From: JAJVID01 sp035714085
GTDB taxonomy: Bacteria > Acidobacteriota > Blastocatellia > RBC074
Assembly: GCA_035714085.1 (NCBI GenBank)
Contig: DASTMP010000298.1
Coordinates: 9,513 to 73,512, forward strand
Reading direction: 5' to 3'
DNA length: 64,000 nt
In this document: in pieces, positions 9,584 through 19,851 of the stretch
Layout: the number at the start of each line of letters is the position of its first letter
Numbering within the stretch: the first letter of the stretch is position 1
Notes under the pieces: model-generated
Told to the model about the DNA's origin: nothing
Seen by the model: the letters and a program-made list of their open reading frames with translations, nothing else
Database searches by the model: none
Position numbers and translations under genes: made by a program

Positions 9584-12103
9584 ATGCAAACAATCTGGCA
9601 GGATCTGCGCTTTGGCGCGCGCGCATTGTTGAAGAAACCGGTCTTCACGCTCATCGTCGTTCTTACGCTCGCGCTCGGCGTCGGCGCCAACACCGCGATC
9701 TTCAGCGTCTTTAACGGCATCGTCCTCAAACCGCTGCCCTACAAAGATCCGGACCGTCTGGTGTATGCCTGGAAGAGCGAGAAGCGCGGCATGCGTTATC
9801 AAGTGGGCTATCATTCGGATTTCGGGAATGTCAGCCCCGGCGCCTTCCACGACTGGCGCGAGCGGAGCCGAAGCTTCGAGCAGATGACCGCTTATCGCGC
9901 CAACTCGACCATCCTCAACAGCGGGGATTTGACGATGTATGTGGTGACGATCCGCGCCGCCGGCCGGTTCTTTGAAACTCTGGGCGCGAGCGCGCAATTG
10001 GGCCGAACATTTACGGACCGGGATTACGATCCTGATGCGCCGAGGACCGTGATCCTGGCCAATGACCTATGGCGCAGTCATTATGCGGCCGACCCACAAA
10101 TGATTGGCCGAACCATATTGCTGGACGGTCTGCCGCGTACGGTGATTGGCGTTATGCCGCCGGGATTCTGGCTGACCGCCGAAGATGTCCCCCGAGTCTG
10201 GGTCCCATACTTTTTCAGCGCTGAAGAGAAAACGAATCGCGCGTCGGGCGGATGGTCGGTGATCGCTCGATTACGACCCGGCGTATCGTTCGATCAGGCG
10301 CAGACCGAGATGGATCTCATCGCTGCGCAACTCGAAACCGATTATCCGGAACACTACAAAAAAAGCGGCATCGCTCTGGTTCCCGCCGGCGCCGAGATAC
10401 TCGGAAGTCTCGGAGGTTTCGAACGGGTCTTTTTACTCCTGTTGTCCGCCGTTGGATTGGTCCTGCTGATAGCCTGTGTGAATGTTGCGAACCTGTTGCT
10501 CGTGCGCGCAGCCGAACGCGAGCGCGAGTTCGCAGTGCGCGCCGCGTTAGGCGCGAGTCGCGGGCGGTTAATGCGCCAACTTCTGACCGAGAGCATGTTG
10601 CTGGCTGTGCTTGGCGGCGGGTTTGGCTTATTGCTCGGAGCGAATGGAATGCGGGCGCTCACGGCTCTGCTGTCCGGCATTCCGCGTTTGGACGACCTGC
10701 GTTTCGATTGGCAGGCCTTCGCCTTCACAGCGGCAGTGTCGTTGGCTACGGGACTGCTCTTCGGTCTGGTTCCGGCGATTCGCGCCGCTCGTACCGACCT
10801 GCAGGAGGCGCTGAAAGAAGGCGGCCGCGGCGCGGCGTCAAGCCGCAGGGTCAGACGAGTGGGCAATCTGCTGGTGGTCGGAGAAGTGGCTTTGGCGATG
10901 CTGCTGCTGGTCGGGGCCGGATTGATCGTGCAAAGCTTCATTCGCTTGCAACTGACCGATCCGGGATTCGCGACCAGCCGATTGCTTACGATTAAGGTCA
11001 ATGTGCCCGACTACAAGTATGGTCGCACAAATGGCGACAGCCGCCCCGGCAGCAAGGAATTCGTAACGCGGATCAAGCTGTATCGTGAAGTCGAGGAGCG
11101 ACTCAATGCGCTGCCCAGAGTTGAGGCGGCGGCGATCTCCGACCGGCTGCCCCTCGCAGGCGGTCCCCAACCGACGGGGATCAGTATAGAAGGACGCGAG
11201 CCGGTCGCCGGCGATTTCGGGGACTGCGCAGAGCTTCGCCAGAAGGGTCTTCCCTGCCACGGCGTCGTCGGAGTCAATCGCGTTAGCGCGGCTTACTTTC
11301 GCACGATGGGAATGCGCCTCATCCGCGGGCGACTATTCGACGAACGCGACACAGTTGATACGCCGAACGTGGCATTGATCAACGAGACGACGGCGCGGAA
11401 ATACTGGCCGAATGTAGACCCCATCGGGAAGCAGTTCATGCTCAATTTCTCATCCTGGTTTCCAAAGGCCGAGATCATCGGAGTGGTGTCCGACATCAAG
11501 ACCGACGGGCTGAACATGCCGCCGTATCCTGAAATCTACCGCCCCGATTCGCAACTGCCCTCGGACGACGCTTATCTCATTGTCCGGACCAAAGCCGCGC
11601 CGGAAACGCTCGCCGGCGCCGTGCGGGAAGAAATGGGACGAATTGATCGCGGTATCCCATTACGGTCGGTGAGAGCGATGGAAGTCGTGATCGCGGACTC
11701 ATTGTGGCGCGCGCGGCTTTCGGCCTGGCTGCTCGGATTATTCGCCGCGCTCGCGGCGGCGCTGGCGGCCGCCGGGCTCTATGGCGTGATGAGCTATTCG
11801 GTCAATCAGCGCACGCAAGAAATCGGATTGCGAATGGCGCTCGGCGCCGCAAACCGCGACGTGCTGCGTATGGTGATCGGCGAAGGTTTCAAATTGACGG
11901 TCGTGGGGCTGGCGCTCGGACTGGCCGCCGCTTTCGCGCTTAACCGTTTGATCGCCAACCAGCTCTTCGGCGTGACGGCGACCGATCCGCTGACTTATGG
12001 CGGAGTGGCGATGCTGTTGGCGATGGTGGCGATTGTGGCGTGTTACGTTCCGGCTCGCAGGGCCGCGCGAGTGGATCCGATGGTTGCGCTCCGGCGCGAA
12101 TAG
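9584..12103 (+). CDS. ADOP-type MacB/FtsX permease 1
   Basis: Integral inner-membrane permease of 839 residues with the duplicated FtsX layout. It has a first helix (FTLIVVLTLALGVGANTAIF, about residues 21-43), a large extracytoplasmic MacB core domain, a triple-helix FtsX block at about 275-450, a second extracytoplasmic domain, and a last FtsX block from about 710 to the end. It closes with the conserved VDPMVALRRE. The length is about twice that of a MacB/LolC subunit, and no ATPase gene is nearby; both are features of acidobacterial duplicated orphan permeases. SD AGGAGAA lies before ATG 9584. Transport substrate is unknown. Confidence 0.93.
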   Translation: MQTIWQDLRFGARALLKKPVFTLIVVLTLALGVGANTAIFSVFNGIVLKPLPYKDPDRLVYAWKSEKRGMRYQVGYHSDFGNVSPGAFHDWRERSRSFEQMTAYRANSTILNSGDLTMYVVTIRAAGRFFETLGASAQLGRTFTDRDYDPDAPRTVILANDLWRSHYAADPQMIGRTILLDGLPRTVIGVMPPGFWLTAEDVPRVWVPYFFSAEEKTNRASGGWSVIARLRPGVSFDQAQTEMDLIAAQLETDYPEHYKKSGIALVPAGAEILGSLGGFERVFLLLLSAVGLVLLIACVNVANLLLVRAAEREREFAVRAALGASRGRLMRQLLTESMLLAVLGGGFGLLLGANGMRALTALLSGIPRLDDLRFDWQAFAFTAAVSLATGLLFGLVPAIRAARTDLQEALKEGGRGAASSRRVRRVGNLLVVGEVALAMLLLVGAGLIVQSFIRLQLTDPGFATSRLLTIKVNVPDYKYGRTNGDSRPGSKEFVTRIKLYREVEERLNALPRVEAAAISDRLPLAGGPQPTGISIEGREPVAGDFGDCAELRQKGLPCHGVVGVNRVSAAYFRTMGMRLIRGRLFDERDTVDTPNVALINETTARKYWPNVDPIGKQFMLNFSSWFPKAEIIGVVSDIKTDGLNMPPYPEIYRPDSQLPSDDAYLIVRTKAAPETLAGAVREEMGRIDRGIPLRSVRAMEVVIADSLWRARLSAWLLGLFAALAAALAAAGLYGVMSYSVNQRTQEIGLRMALGAANRDVLRMVIGEGFKLTVVGLALGLAAAFALNRLIANQLFGVTATDPLTYGGVAMLLAMVAIVACYVPARRAARVDPMVALRRE

Positions 12104-12252
12104 GTGTCAGGTGTCAGGTGTCAGGTGTCAGTAAGAAGAATGACACCGCAGATTCCAGACTGACACCTGACACCTGACACCTGACACCTGACACCTGACA
12201 CCTGACACCTGACACCTGACACCTGACACCTGACACCTGACACCTGACACCT
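12103..12252. repeat. Heptanucleotide inverted array (GGTGTCAG)n / (CTGACAC)n
   Basis: About four units of GGTGTCA (12103-12131), a 28-base spacer, then about thirteen units of CTGACAC (12160-12252). It fills the whole gap between ADOP genes 1 and 2. The left array starts at the stop codon of gene 1 and the right array ends just before the GAGAGGG SD of gene 2. The spacer resembles that of the 17143-17237 array. Confidence 0.95.
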
Positions 12253-12267
12253 TCTTTGAGAGGGATT

Positions 12268-14697
12268 ATGCGAACGCTCTGGCAGGACCTGCGCTTCGGC
12301 GCTCGAATGTTGTTGAAGAAGCCCAGCTTCACTTTGATCGCCGTGATCACACTCGCTTTGGGCATTGGGGCGAACACAGCGATTTTCAGCGTCGTGTATG
12401 CGGTGTTGCTGCGCCCGCTGCCCTTCCCCGAACAGGAGCGGCTGGTCGTGGCCTGGAAAAAAGACACGACCACGAACAATCCCTTTGTCGAACTTGCCGT
12501 CGCCGAAGTCCGCGATTGGCAAGAGCAAAATCGTAGCTTCACCAGCCTCGCCTTGATGCCAACTACGGTCTATGGTTACGGCTATACGCTGACTGACCGT
12601 GGCGATCCGCTCCAACTCGAAAGCGCCAAAGTGACGGGACGCTTTTTTTCTGTCCTGGGAGCGCAGGCGGCGTTGGGACGAGTCTTTGATGAAAGCGAGG
12701 ACCAGGTTAATGGGGCAAAGGTCGTCGTGCTCGGCGATCAGTTGTGGCGCGAGCGTTTCAGCGCCGATCCTAAAATCATTGGCCGGACGATTACGCTGAG
12801 TCAGCAGGGCTTCACCGTCATCGGCGTGATGCCTCCGACATTCGCTTTTCCCAAAGGCGTGGACTTGTGGACGCCGCTGCTGCCTTCAATGGATAAGCGC
12901 GGTGTTGAAAGTCGAGGCTACACATTTTTGCAAGCCGTCGGGCGGCTCAAACCCGGCGTCACGCTCGATCAGGCCGAGGCCGATCTGAACACGATCATCG
13001 CGCGCCTCGCCGAGCAATATCCCGCGACGGAAGCGAAAGGCCATCGCGTAGTTCTCACTCCGCTCCCCGATTATTTATTCGGCGACGCGAAGCCCGCGCT
13101 GTGGACGCTCTATGCTGCGACTGGTCTGTTGCTGCTGATCGCGGCGGCGAACATTGCGAACCTGTCGCTGGCGCGGGCCACATCTCGGCGCAAGGAACTG
13201 GCAGTGCGCGCCGCGATGGGCGCGAGCCGATGGCGGCTCGTCGGTCAGTTGCTGTGCGAAAGCTTTGCGCTCGCAATTTGCGGCGGCGCGGCAGGCGTGT
13301 CACTGGCCTATTGGCTCCTCGATCTGCTCGTGGCGATCGCGCCCGCTGACATTCCGCGTTTGGAAGACGTGCGGATCAGTGGCGCTGCGCTGCTCGTAAG
13401 TTTGCTGTGTACGCTCGCAACCACCCTCGTCTTCGGCCTGCTGCCGGCGTTGTCGGCATCGCGGTTCAATCTCAACGAGACGCTCAACGACGCCAGCGCC
13501 AAACTCAGCGGTTCGCGCGCTGGCAATCGCCTGCGCGTCGCGCTGGTCGTGGGCGAGGTCGCGCTGACGCTGGTCCTGCTCGTGGGCGCGACGCTCATCC
13601 TGCGCAGCTTCTTGAATTTGAGCCGCGCGCCGCTCGGCTTCGATCCGAGCGACGTATTGACGATGCAGTTGCGGTTGACGGGCGCGAAATACGGGCCGGT
13701 CGAGGCGCGGCGCGAATTCTTCCGCCAACTGATCGAACGCCTCGAAGCGCTGCCCGGCGTAGTCGCGGCCAGCGGCGTGCTCATTCGCCCGCTCGAAGGT
13801 CTGGTGGGGTGGGACACCGATTTCGCTTTCGACGGGCAATCGCCCGATGACGCGCGCAGAAACCCGAAAGCGAATTATGAAACCATCTACCCGCATTACT
13901 TCCGCGTCTTCGGCATCCCGCTCAAAGCCGGGCGCGAGTTCGATTCGCATGATAAATCCGACGGCCAGAAGGTCGCCATCGTGAATGAAACGACGGCGAC
14001 GCGCTTCTTCGGCTCAGCCACGAACGCCGTCGGCAAGCGCATCAACGTCGGGCTTGGCGGGTGGATGACGATCGTCGGAGTCGCGGGCGACGTCCGCTAT
14101 CGCGAATTACAAAACACGCGAGTGGACATTTACGTCCCGTACGCGCAGAGCGGGCCGGCTCTCAACCACTTCGCCGTACGAACTACATTGGGCGCGGCGA
14201 ACGCGCTCGCGCTCGTGCGTCGCGAGGTCGCGGCGCTCGATCCGCAACAGGCCGTGAGCCGCGTGGCGACGATGGACGAACTCGTCGCCACCCAATTGGC
14301 GCGCCCGCGTTTCAGCGCCGTATTGCTGAACTGGCTGTCGGGGCTGGCGGTGTCACTCGCGGCGGTCGGGATCTTCGGCGTGATGGCCTATTCCGTCGCC
14401 CAGCGATCCGCAGAGATTGGCGTCCGCATCGCGCTGGGCGCTCAAGGCTCCGACATTCTGAAGCTGATCATCGGACAGGGAATGCGCCTGGTGGCAATTG
14501 GCGTCGGGATCGGTCTGACCGCTTCATTCGCGCTGACACGGCTGACTTCCAAATTGTTGTTCGGCGTGAGCGCGACAGACCCGTTGACGTTCACAGTGAT
14601 CGCGCTCTCGCTGACGGTTGTCGCATTGCTGGCTTGCTACATACCGGCGCGGCGAGCCACGAAGGTGGATCCGATGATCGCGCTGCGAACGGAGTGA
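12268..14697 (+). CDS. ADOP-type MacB/FtsX permease 2
   Basis: 809-residue duplicated permease with the family start MRTLWQDLRFGARMLLKKP and first helix, a MacB core domain, an FtsX block from about residue 277 (LWTLYAATGLLLLIAAANIA) and a terminal FtsX block from about 684 ending VDPMIALRTE. ATG 12268 is preceded by GAGAGGG; the in-frame codon at 12256 lies inside the heptamer array and is discounted. It is separated from permease 1 only by the repeat array and from permease 3 by 42 bases. No ATP-binding partner is encoded here. Confidence 0.92.
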   Translation: MRTLWQDLRFGARMLLKKPSFTLIAVITLALGIGANTAIFSVVYAVLLRPLPFPEQERLVVAWKKDTTTNNPFVELAVAEVRDWQEQNRSFTSLALMPTTVYGYGYTLTDRGDPLQLESAKVTGRFFSVLGAQAALGRVFDESEDQVNGAKVVVLGDQLWRERFSADPKIIGRTITLSQQGFTVIGVMPPTFAFPKGVDLWTPLLPSMDKRGVESRGYTFLQAVGRLKPGVTLDQAEADLNTIIARLAEQYPATEAKGHRVVLTPLPDYLFGDAKPALWTLYAATGLLLLIAAANIANLSLARATSRRKELAVRAAMGASRWRLVGQLLCESFALAICGGAAGVSLAYWLLDLLVAIAPADIPRLEDVRISGAALLVSLLCTLATTLVFGLLPALSASRFNLNETLNDASAKLSGSRAGNRLRVALVVGEVALTLVLLVGATLILRSFLNLSRAPLGFDPSDVLTMQLRLTGAKYGPVEARREFFRQLIERLEALPGVVAASGVLIRPLEGLVGWDTDFAFDGQSPDDARRNPKANYETIYPHYFRVFGIPLKAGREFDSHDKSDGQKVAIVNETTATRFFGSATNAVGKRINVGLGGWMTIVGVAGDVRYRELQNTRVDIYVPYAQSGPALNHFAVRTTLGAANALALVRREVAALDPQQAVSRVATMDELVATQLARPRFSAVLLNWLSGLAVSLAAVGIFGVMAYSVAQRSAEIGVRIALGAQGSDILKLIIGQGMRLVAIGVGIGLTASFALTRLTSKLLFGVSATDPLTFTVIALSLTVVALLACYIPARRATKVDPMIALRTE

Positions 14698-14739
14698 GCG
14701 CGTCAGGCCCGAACTCGATTTGCCTAATAGGAGGGCGAA

Positions 14740-17148
14740 ATGTTTCAAGATTTGCGATACGCGATTCGATTGATGATCAAAAAGCCGGGCTTTATGATGA
14801 TCGCGGTGGCCACGTTGGCCGTCGGCATCGGTTTGAATTCGGCCATCTTCAGCGTCGTCAATTCTGTCATCCTGCAACCGCTCCCTTACAGAGATTCCGA
14901 CCGGCTGGTTCAGATATGGTCGCGCGACCTGCGCGAAGGCGGGAAGAACTTCGTCGTGTCGCCCGCCGATTATCTGGACTGGCGCAAACAGGCCCGGAGC
15001 TTTGAACGCGTCAGCGCATACAACATCTGGTTCGCCAACATGGCTACAGCGGAAGGCATGACGCGAATTAACGGCGCGATCGTCACGGGAGATTTTTTCG
15101 AGACTCTGGGCGTCGCCCCGCAACTGGGCCGCACGTTTTCGACCGAGGAAGAACGGCCTGATAAAAATCACGTCGTCGTCATCAGCCACAGTTTCTGGCA
15201 AACCCGGTTGGACGGAAAACCTGATGTGATCGGACAGACGCTCAATTTGAGCGAAACCCCTTACACCATCATCGGCGTGCTCAAGGGAGACTATCGCCAC
15301 CCTGAACCGACGTGGGATCAGACAGCGGAGGTCTGGCTGCCAATGACTTTGCGCGAAGGAGCGGGACGCGGCTCTCGATACCTGAGAGCGGTCGGGCGGT
15401 TAAGGAACGACGTTACCCTCGAACAGGCGCAGGCCGAAATGGACATGATCGCCGGCCAGCTCGGACGAGCCTATCCCAAAAGCAACGCCAATAGAGGCGT
15501 GGCCCTCGTGCCGTTGCGAAAACAGTTCACTGGCGACATCAGATCACTGTTGCTGATTCTGCAGGGCGCGGTCGCCCTGGTGTTGCTGATCGCGTGCGTC
15601 AACATCGCCAATCTTCTGCTGGCGCGTGTGGCCGCGCGCGAACAGGAAATGGCGATCCGCGCGGCGCTGGGCGCGGGCAGATTGCGCATCGTTCGATTGC
15701 TGCTGACCGAGGGACTGGTTCTGGCCGGTCTGGGATGCGCGTTCGGGCTGCTGCTCGCGCGATGGGGCGTGGATTTTCTGGTCTCGCTGGCGCCGCGGGA
15801 ATATTTTCGCCTGACCGACGTCCGCCTGGATGGTTGGGCATTGGCGTTTACGCTGGTGTTGTCATTGCTGACCGTTTTGATCTTCGGGCTCGCGCCCTCG
15901 TTGCAAGCGGTCAGGGCGAACATCAACGAGGCTCTCAGCGGCGGCGGCCACGCGATACGCGAACGCGGCATGCGCGGATTTCTGGTCGTGGGCGAAATTG
16001 CGCTGGCGCTGGTGTTGCTGATTGGCGCGGGACTTATGCTGCGCAGCCTGGCCAATCAGCGAAACGTCGCGCTTGGCTTCAATGCGGAAAATCTGTTGAC
16101 GATGCAAATCGAATTGCCCTCGTCAATCGACTTGCCACAGATCGCGCATTTTTACGATCAGCTTCTGTCGCGGTTGAAGGCGCTGCCCGGCGTTAAGGAC
16201 GCCGCCGTCACCGGCAGTTTGCCGCTGACCCAGTTGAACAACCAGAGCACGTCGGCCACGATTGTCGGACAACCTGAACCGAAAGACGGCGCGCCACGGA
16301 CTGCCTTTTACCGCGTCATAAGCCCGGGATATTTCGGCGCGATGGGCATCCGGCTGTCGAAGGGCAGAGCGTTCAACGAACGCGATACGGTGGATTCTCC
16401 TCCCGTCATCATCGTCAATGAAGCGTTCGCGCGCCGGTTTCTTCAGGGCGTTGATCCTCTGGGACAAAAGGTCATCCCTGGCAAGAGTTCTGACATTAAT
16501 CCTAGCAGGCCGCGCCAGGTCGTGGGCGTGGTTGCTGACGTGCGGCACGCGGGCTTGCTCGTCGAACCCGAACCGGAAATGTATCTTTCATTCGCGCAGG
16601 ACCCCTGGGACTTAGTAACATTGGTCGTGCGGACGACCGGCGCGCCGGAGAAGATGACGGCGGCGGTACAAAACGCAGTCTGGGAAACCCGGAAGGACGT
16701 GTCGCTGGCGCAAGTCAGAAGCCTGAGCCAGATTCTCTGGGAATTGGTTACGAAGCCTCGATTCAGCCTGCTACTGCTTGGCAGCTTCGCGATTGTGGCG
16801 TTGATTCTCGCCGCCGTGGGAATTTACGGCGTGATGTCTTACACAGTCGCGCAAACCACGCGCGAGATAGGAATCCGCATGGCGCTCGGCGCGCGAACGC
16901 TCGACGTGATGAAGCCCGTCATGCTGCAAGGAATTCGCTGGACGTCGCTCGGCGTCGTGATCGGTCTGGCTGCGGCTTTCGGATTGACGCGGTTGATGAA
17001 GAGCCTCCTGGTCGGTGTGGGCGCTACTGACACCGCGACATTTGTGAGTGTGGCTCTGCTGCTGGCCATTGTGGCGCTTGTGGCTTGCTGGATTCCCGCG
17101 CGTCAGGCGACGAATGTTGATCCGATGACCGCGTTGAGAAGTGAATAG
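14740..17148 (+). CDS. ADOP-type MacB/FtsX permease 3
   Basis: 802-residue duplicated permease starting MFQDLRYAIRLMIKKPGF, preceded by AGGAGGG. The extracytoplasmic MacB domain is followed by FtsX helices from about residue 262 (LLLILQGAVALVLLIACVN) and a final block from about 670 ending VDPMTALRSE. It is the last plus-strand gene of the cluster and faces permease 4 tail to tail across an 83-base gap made entirely of an inverted repeat that also covers both stop codons. Confidence 0.92.
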   Translation: MFQDLRYAIRLMIKKPGFMMIAVATLAVGIGLNSAIFSVVNSVILQPLPYRDSDRLVQIWSRDLREGGKNFVVSPADYLDWRKQARSFERVSAYNIWFANMATAEGMTRINGAIVTGDFFETLGVAPQLGRTFSTEEERPDKNHVVVISHSFWQTRLDGKPDVIGQTLNLSETPYTIIGVLKGDYRHPEPTWDQTAEVWLPMTLREGAGRGSRYLRAVGRLRNDVTLEQAQAEMDMIAGQLGRAYPKSNANRGVALVPLRKQFTGDIRSLLLILQGAVALVLLIACVNIANLLLARVAAREQEMAIRAALGAGRLRIVRLLLTEGLVLAGLGCAFGLLLARWGVDFLVSLAPREYFRLTDVRLDGWALAFTLVLSLLTVLIFGLAPSLQAVRANINEALSGGGHAIRERGMRGFLVVGEIALALVLLIGAGLMLRSLANQRNVALGFNAENLLTMQIELPSSIDLPQIAHFYDQLLSRLKALPGVKDAAVTGSLPLTQLNNQSTSATIVGQPEPKDGAPRTAFYRVISPGYFGAMGIRLSKGRAFNERDTVDSPPVIIVNEAFARRFLQGVDPLGQKVIPGKSSDINPSRPRQVVGVVADVRHAGLLVEPEPEMYLSFAQDPWDLVTLVVRTTGAPEKMTAAVQNAVWETRKDVSLAQVRSLSQILWELVTKPRFSLLLLGSFAIVALILAAVGIYGVMSYTVAQTTREIGIRMALGARTLDVMKPVMLQGIRWTSLGVVIGLAAAFGLTRLMKSLLVGVGATDTATFVSVALLLAIVALVACWIPARQATNVDPMTALRSE

Positions 17149-17237
17149 GTGTCAGGTGTGAGGTGTCAGGTGTCAGTAAAAGAATGACGACTCAGATTCC
17201 AACCTGACACCTGACACCTCACACCTGACACCTATTC
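17143..17237. repeat. Heptamer inverted repeat spanning two convergent stop codons
   Basis: GAATAGGTGTCAGG... at 17143 and ...CCTGACACCTATTC ending 17237 are complementary. They include the TAG stops of both ADOP genes 3 (plus) and 4 (minus). Units are GGTGTCAG/CTGACACC with one GTGTGAG variant on each side. The spacer (TAAAAGAATGACGACTCAG) resembles the 12132-12159 spacer. It may serve as a bidirectional transcription end. Confidence 0.92.
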
Positions 17238-19658
17238 GTGGCGGAGCGCCACCATCGGATCGACTTTTGTCGCACGCCGCGCCGGCAGGTAACAAGCCGC
17301 GAGCGCGACGGCGACCAACGCGAGCGCGATGACGGCCATCGCCGTCGGATCGCGCGTAGGCAGAGTTGGGATCGCCGAAGCCAGGAAGCGCGCCACGGCG
17401 TAAGCGCCGCCGAAGCCGAGCAACGCGCCGAGCAGAATCAGGCGCGCTCCTTTGCCCAACACCAATCGGAGCACGTCGAGCGTTCGCGCGCCGAGCGCCA
17501 TGCGAATGCCGATTTCGCCCGTGCGTTGAACGACCGAGTATGAGATCACGCCGTAAATCCCGATCGCCGCCAATGCGAGTCCAATCGCGGCGAACGCGCC
17601 TAGCAAAGAGCCTAGTAGCGAGACGCTTCCCAGGCTCTCCTCCGCCAGGCTGCGCGCGGTTCGGATCTGGTGCGCAGGCACAGCGGGATCGAGTTCTGCG
17701 ACGGCGCCACGCAATGCGTTCGCGAGCGATTCCGGCGCCGCGGAAGCGCGCAACGAGATGTTCACACTATCCCAGACATTTTGCGCCAATGGCAGAAAAG
17801 ATTGGAGGCGCGTGTACGGTTCGCCCAGGCTCCCGGGGAAGCCCACGTCGTTCACGACGCCGACGATTTCTCGCCAGCCCCGGTCTTTGGGATCCGAGCC
17901 GCCGATGCGTTTGCCAATCGGACTTTCGTTCGGCCAGAAGCGTCGCGCCGTCGCTTCATTAATAATGGTGACCGCGGGCCGGCCGGCTGTGTCGGCCGAA
18001 GTGAATGTGCGGCCTGATATCAGGTGGATTCCGAGGGTCTCGAAGTACCCTGCGCTTACCGGTTCGCGAAAGACTTCCGGGTACTGCCCCGGCTTCGGCT
18101 CGGGCTGGCCTTCGACGACTAAGGGGCCGCTGCTGCCAAACCCAAAGACCGGCTGCGATCCGGCAAGCGCGACCCGTTCGACGCCGGGCAGCGCGGCCAG
18201 GCGTTCCTCAAGCCTTTGGTAGAAGGCTCTTCGCTGGTCATCATTCGCATATTTTGTCCTCGGCAGGCTGATTTCCGCCGTCACCAGTCCGTCCACGCGC
18301 CAGCCGGGATCGAGATTGGCGAAGCGTTGCAGTCCACGCAGAAAGAGACCGGCCCCGGTGAGCAAAACCAGCGCGAACGCGACTTCGCCCACAATCAACG
18401 CGCTTCGCAATCGTTGATGCGAACGGCCTGCGCTCGATCCGCGCACGTTCTCCCTCAACGCTTGATTGACGTCCGCCCGCGAGGCCAGCCAGGCCGGAAC
18501 CGTTCCGAAGATCAGGCCGGTCAGCGCCGAGCAGAGCAACGTGAAACCGAAGACGCCGAAATCGAGCGACACTTTCGCGCCAGGCAGTTCGCTGAAGAGG
18601 CGGCGGCTGATGACCCCTACGCCCCACTCCGCGAGCAGGAGGCTCAGCGCGCCGCCGATGAGAGCAATGATGATGCTCTCAATGAGCGATTGTCGGAGCA
18701 ACCGGAGGCGCCCGGCGCCGAGCGCGGCTCGCACAGCGAACTCGCGGGCGCGCGCCGCGGTGCGGACGAGTTGTAGATTGGCCAGGTTGGCGCAGCCGAT
18801 GAGCAGCACGAATCCGGCCAGCCCGAACGTGAACCACATGACCTTCCGTCCAATGTCGTCCGACATTGACAGATAGAGCGGTTCGAGACGCAGGCTCTCG
18901 TTCTGGTTCTGCGAAGTCTCCTTGGTGACGGCCGCGGCGAGCGCCTTCATCGCCTGGTCGGCCTGCGCGATCGACTCCCCAGGCTTCAGACGCGCGAAGG
19001 CTCGCAGCCAGTTGCTGCCGCGGTCCACTCGCCCCTTTGCGTTGAACGCCAGCGGGCGCCATACATCAACCGTGCCCCACAGCAGCGGATGATCGAAACC
19101 CGGAGGCATTACGCCAACGATCTTCACATCCTGTCCGTCCAATCGCAGCGTGCGACCGAGAATGTTCGGGTCGCCGCCAAAACGCCTCATCCAAAAGCGG
19201 TCGCTGAGAACGACGACAGGGCCGGCGCCGACCTGTTCCGAGGTCTCATGATCTTCAGGAACGAATACGCGCCCAAGAGCCGGCTGAACACCCAGCGCCG
19301 GGAAAAAGTCGGACGTGGCGGCGATCCCACTCAACCGCTCGGCAGGCCGTCCCGGCTCGGCAAGGGTGGGACTTATATAGGTGTAGGCGACCATCTTGTC
19401 GAAGACGCTGTTTTTCTCGCGCTGATCGAAGAAGTTCCCCGGTGAATGCGGCCACCTTTGCGAATGTATCGAGGTGCGAAACACCCGCACCAGCCGGTCC
19501 GAATTCGGATATGGAAGCGCGCGAAACAGATAGGTGTTGAGCACGCTGAACATCGCCGTGTTGGCCCCGATCCCCAGCGCCAGAGTGAGGGCGGCCACGA
19601 CGGTGAACCCTTTGTCTTTGAACAGCATTCGCAAGCCGATGCGCAGGTCTTGAAACAT
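17232..19658 (-). CDS. ADOP-type MacB/FtsX permease 4
   Basis: 808-residue duplicated permease, MFQDLRIGLRMLFKDKGF at the start, with first helix VVAALTLALGIGANTAMF. It has a MacB core, an FtsX block at about 270-440 and a terminal FtsX block ending VDPMVALRHE. The 5' DNA on its own strand, GATTGGAGGAGGAATGTTTC, places GGAGGAGG directly before ATG 19658. This sequence resembles the 5' ends of the TlpA-like and amidohydrolase genes at 7040 and 7736. No ATPase partner is present. Confidence 0.92.
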   Translation of the reverse strand: MFQDLRIGLRMLFKDKGFTVVAALTLALGIGANTAMFSVLNTYLFRALPYPNSDRLVRVFRTSIHSQRWPHSPGNFFDQREKNSVFDKMVAYTYISPTLAEPGRPAERLSGIAATSDFFPALGVQPALGRVFVPEDHETSEQVGAGPVVVLSDRFWMRRFGGDPNILGRTLRLDGQDVKIVGVMPPGFDHPLLWGTVDVWRPLAFNAKGRVDRGSNWLRAFARLKPGESIAQADQAMKALAAAVTKETSQNQNESLRLEPLYLSMSDDIGRKVMWFTFGLAGFVLLIGCANLANLQLVRTAARAREFAVRAALGAGRLRLLRQSLIESIIIALIGGALSLLLAEWGVGVISRRLFSELPGAKVSLDFGVFGFTLLCSALTGLIFGTVPAWLASRADVNQALRENVRGSSAGRSHQRLRSALIVGEVAFALVLLTGAGLFLRGLQRFANLDPGWRVDGLVTAEISLPRTKYANDDQRRAFYQRLEERLAALPGVERVALAGSQPVFGFGSSGPLVVEGQPEPKPGQYPEVFREPVSAGYFETLGIHLISGRTFTSADTAGRPAVTIINEATARRFWPNESPIGKRIGGSDPKDRGWREIVGVVNDVGFPGSLGEPYTRLQSFLPLAQNVWDSVNISLRASAAPESLANALRGAVAELDPAVPAHQIRTARSLAEESLGSVSLLGSLLGAFAAIGLALAAIGIYGVISYSVVQRTGEIGIRMALGARTLDVLRLVLGKGARLILLGALLGFGGAYAVARFLASAIPTLPTRDPTAMAVIALALVAVALAACYLPARRATKVDPMVALRHE

Positions 19659-19769
19659 TCCTCCTCCAATCTTTGCGGTTTTAATGTCGCCGGCGGGCCT
19701 AAACAGGCCACAGGCGCAGTTTCGAGAAGAACTGTTGGTTAGTGATCAAATATCAGATCTGGTTTCACC

Positions 19770-19840
19770 GGACAAAAAATAGGGAGTGGGGAATTGGGAA
19801 TAATATCTTCTACCCATTCCCCATTCCCTATTTTTTGTCC
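19770..19840. repeat. Inverted repeat with GGACAAAAAATAGGGA arms
   Basis: Arms GGACAAAAAATAGGGAGTGG (from 19770) and CCATTCCCTATTTTTTGTCC (to 19840) pair almost perfectly around a short A/T-rich loop. It lies between minus-strand permease genes 5 (stop 19852) and 4 (start 19658). It could act as a terminator or processing hairpin after gene 5. Confidence 0.85.
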
Positions 19841-19851
19841 GATGCCTGTCG

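Noticed and set aside
12103..12252. CRISPR-like array
   Set aside because: The unit is a 7-base tandem repeat with no unique spacers and no cas genes; it is a short tandem/inverted array.
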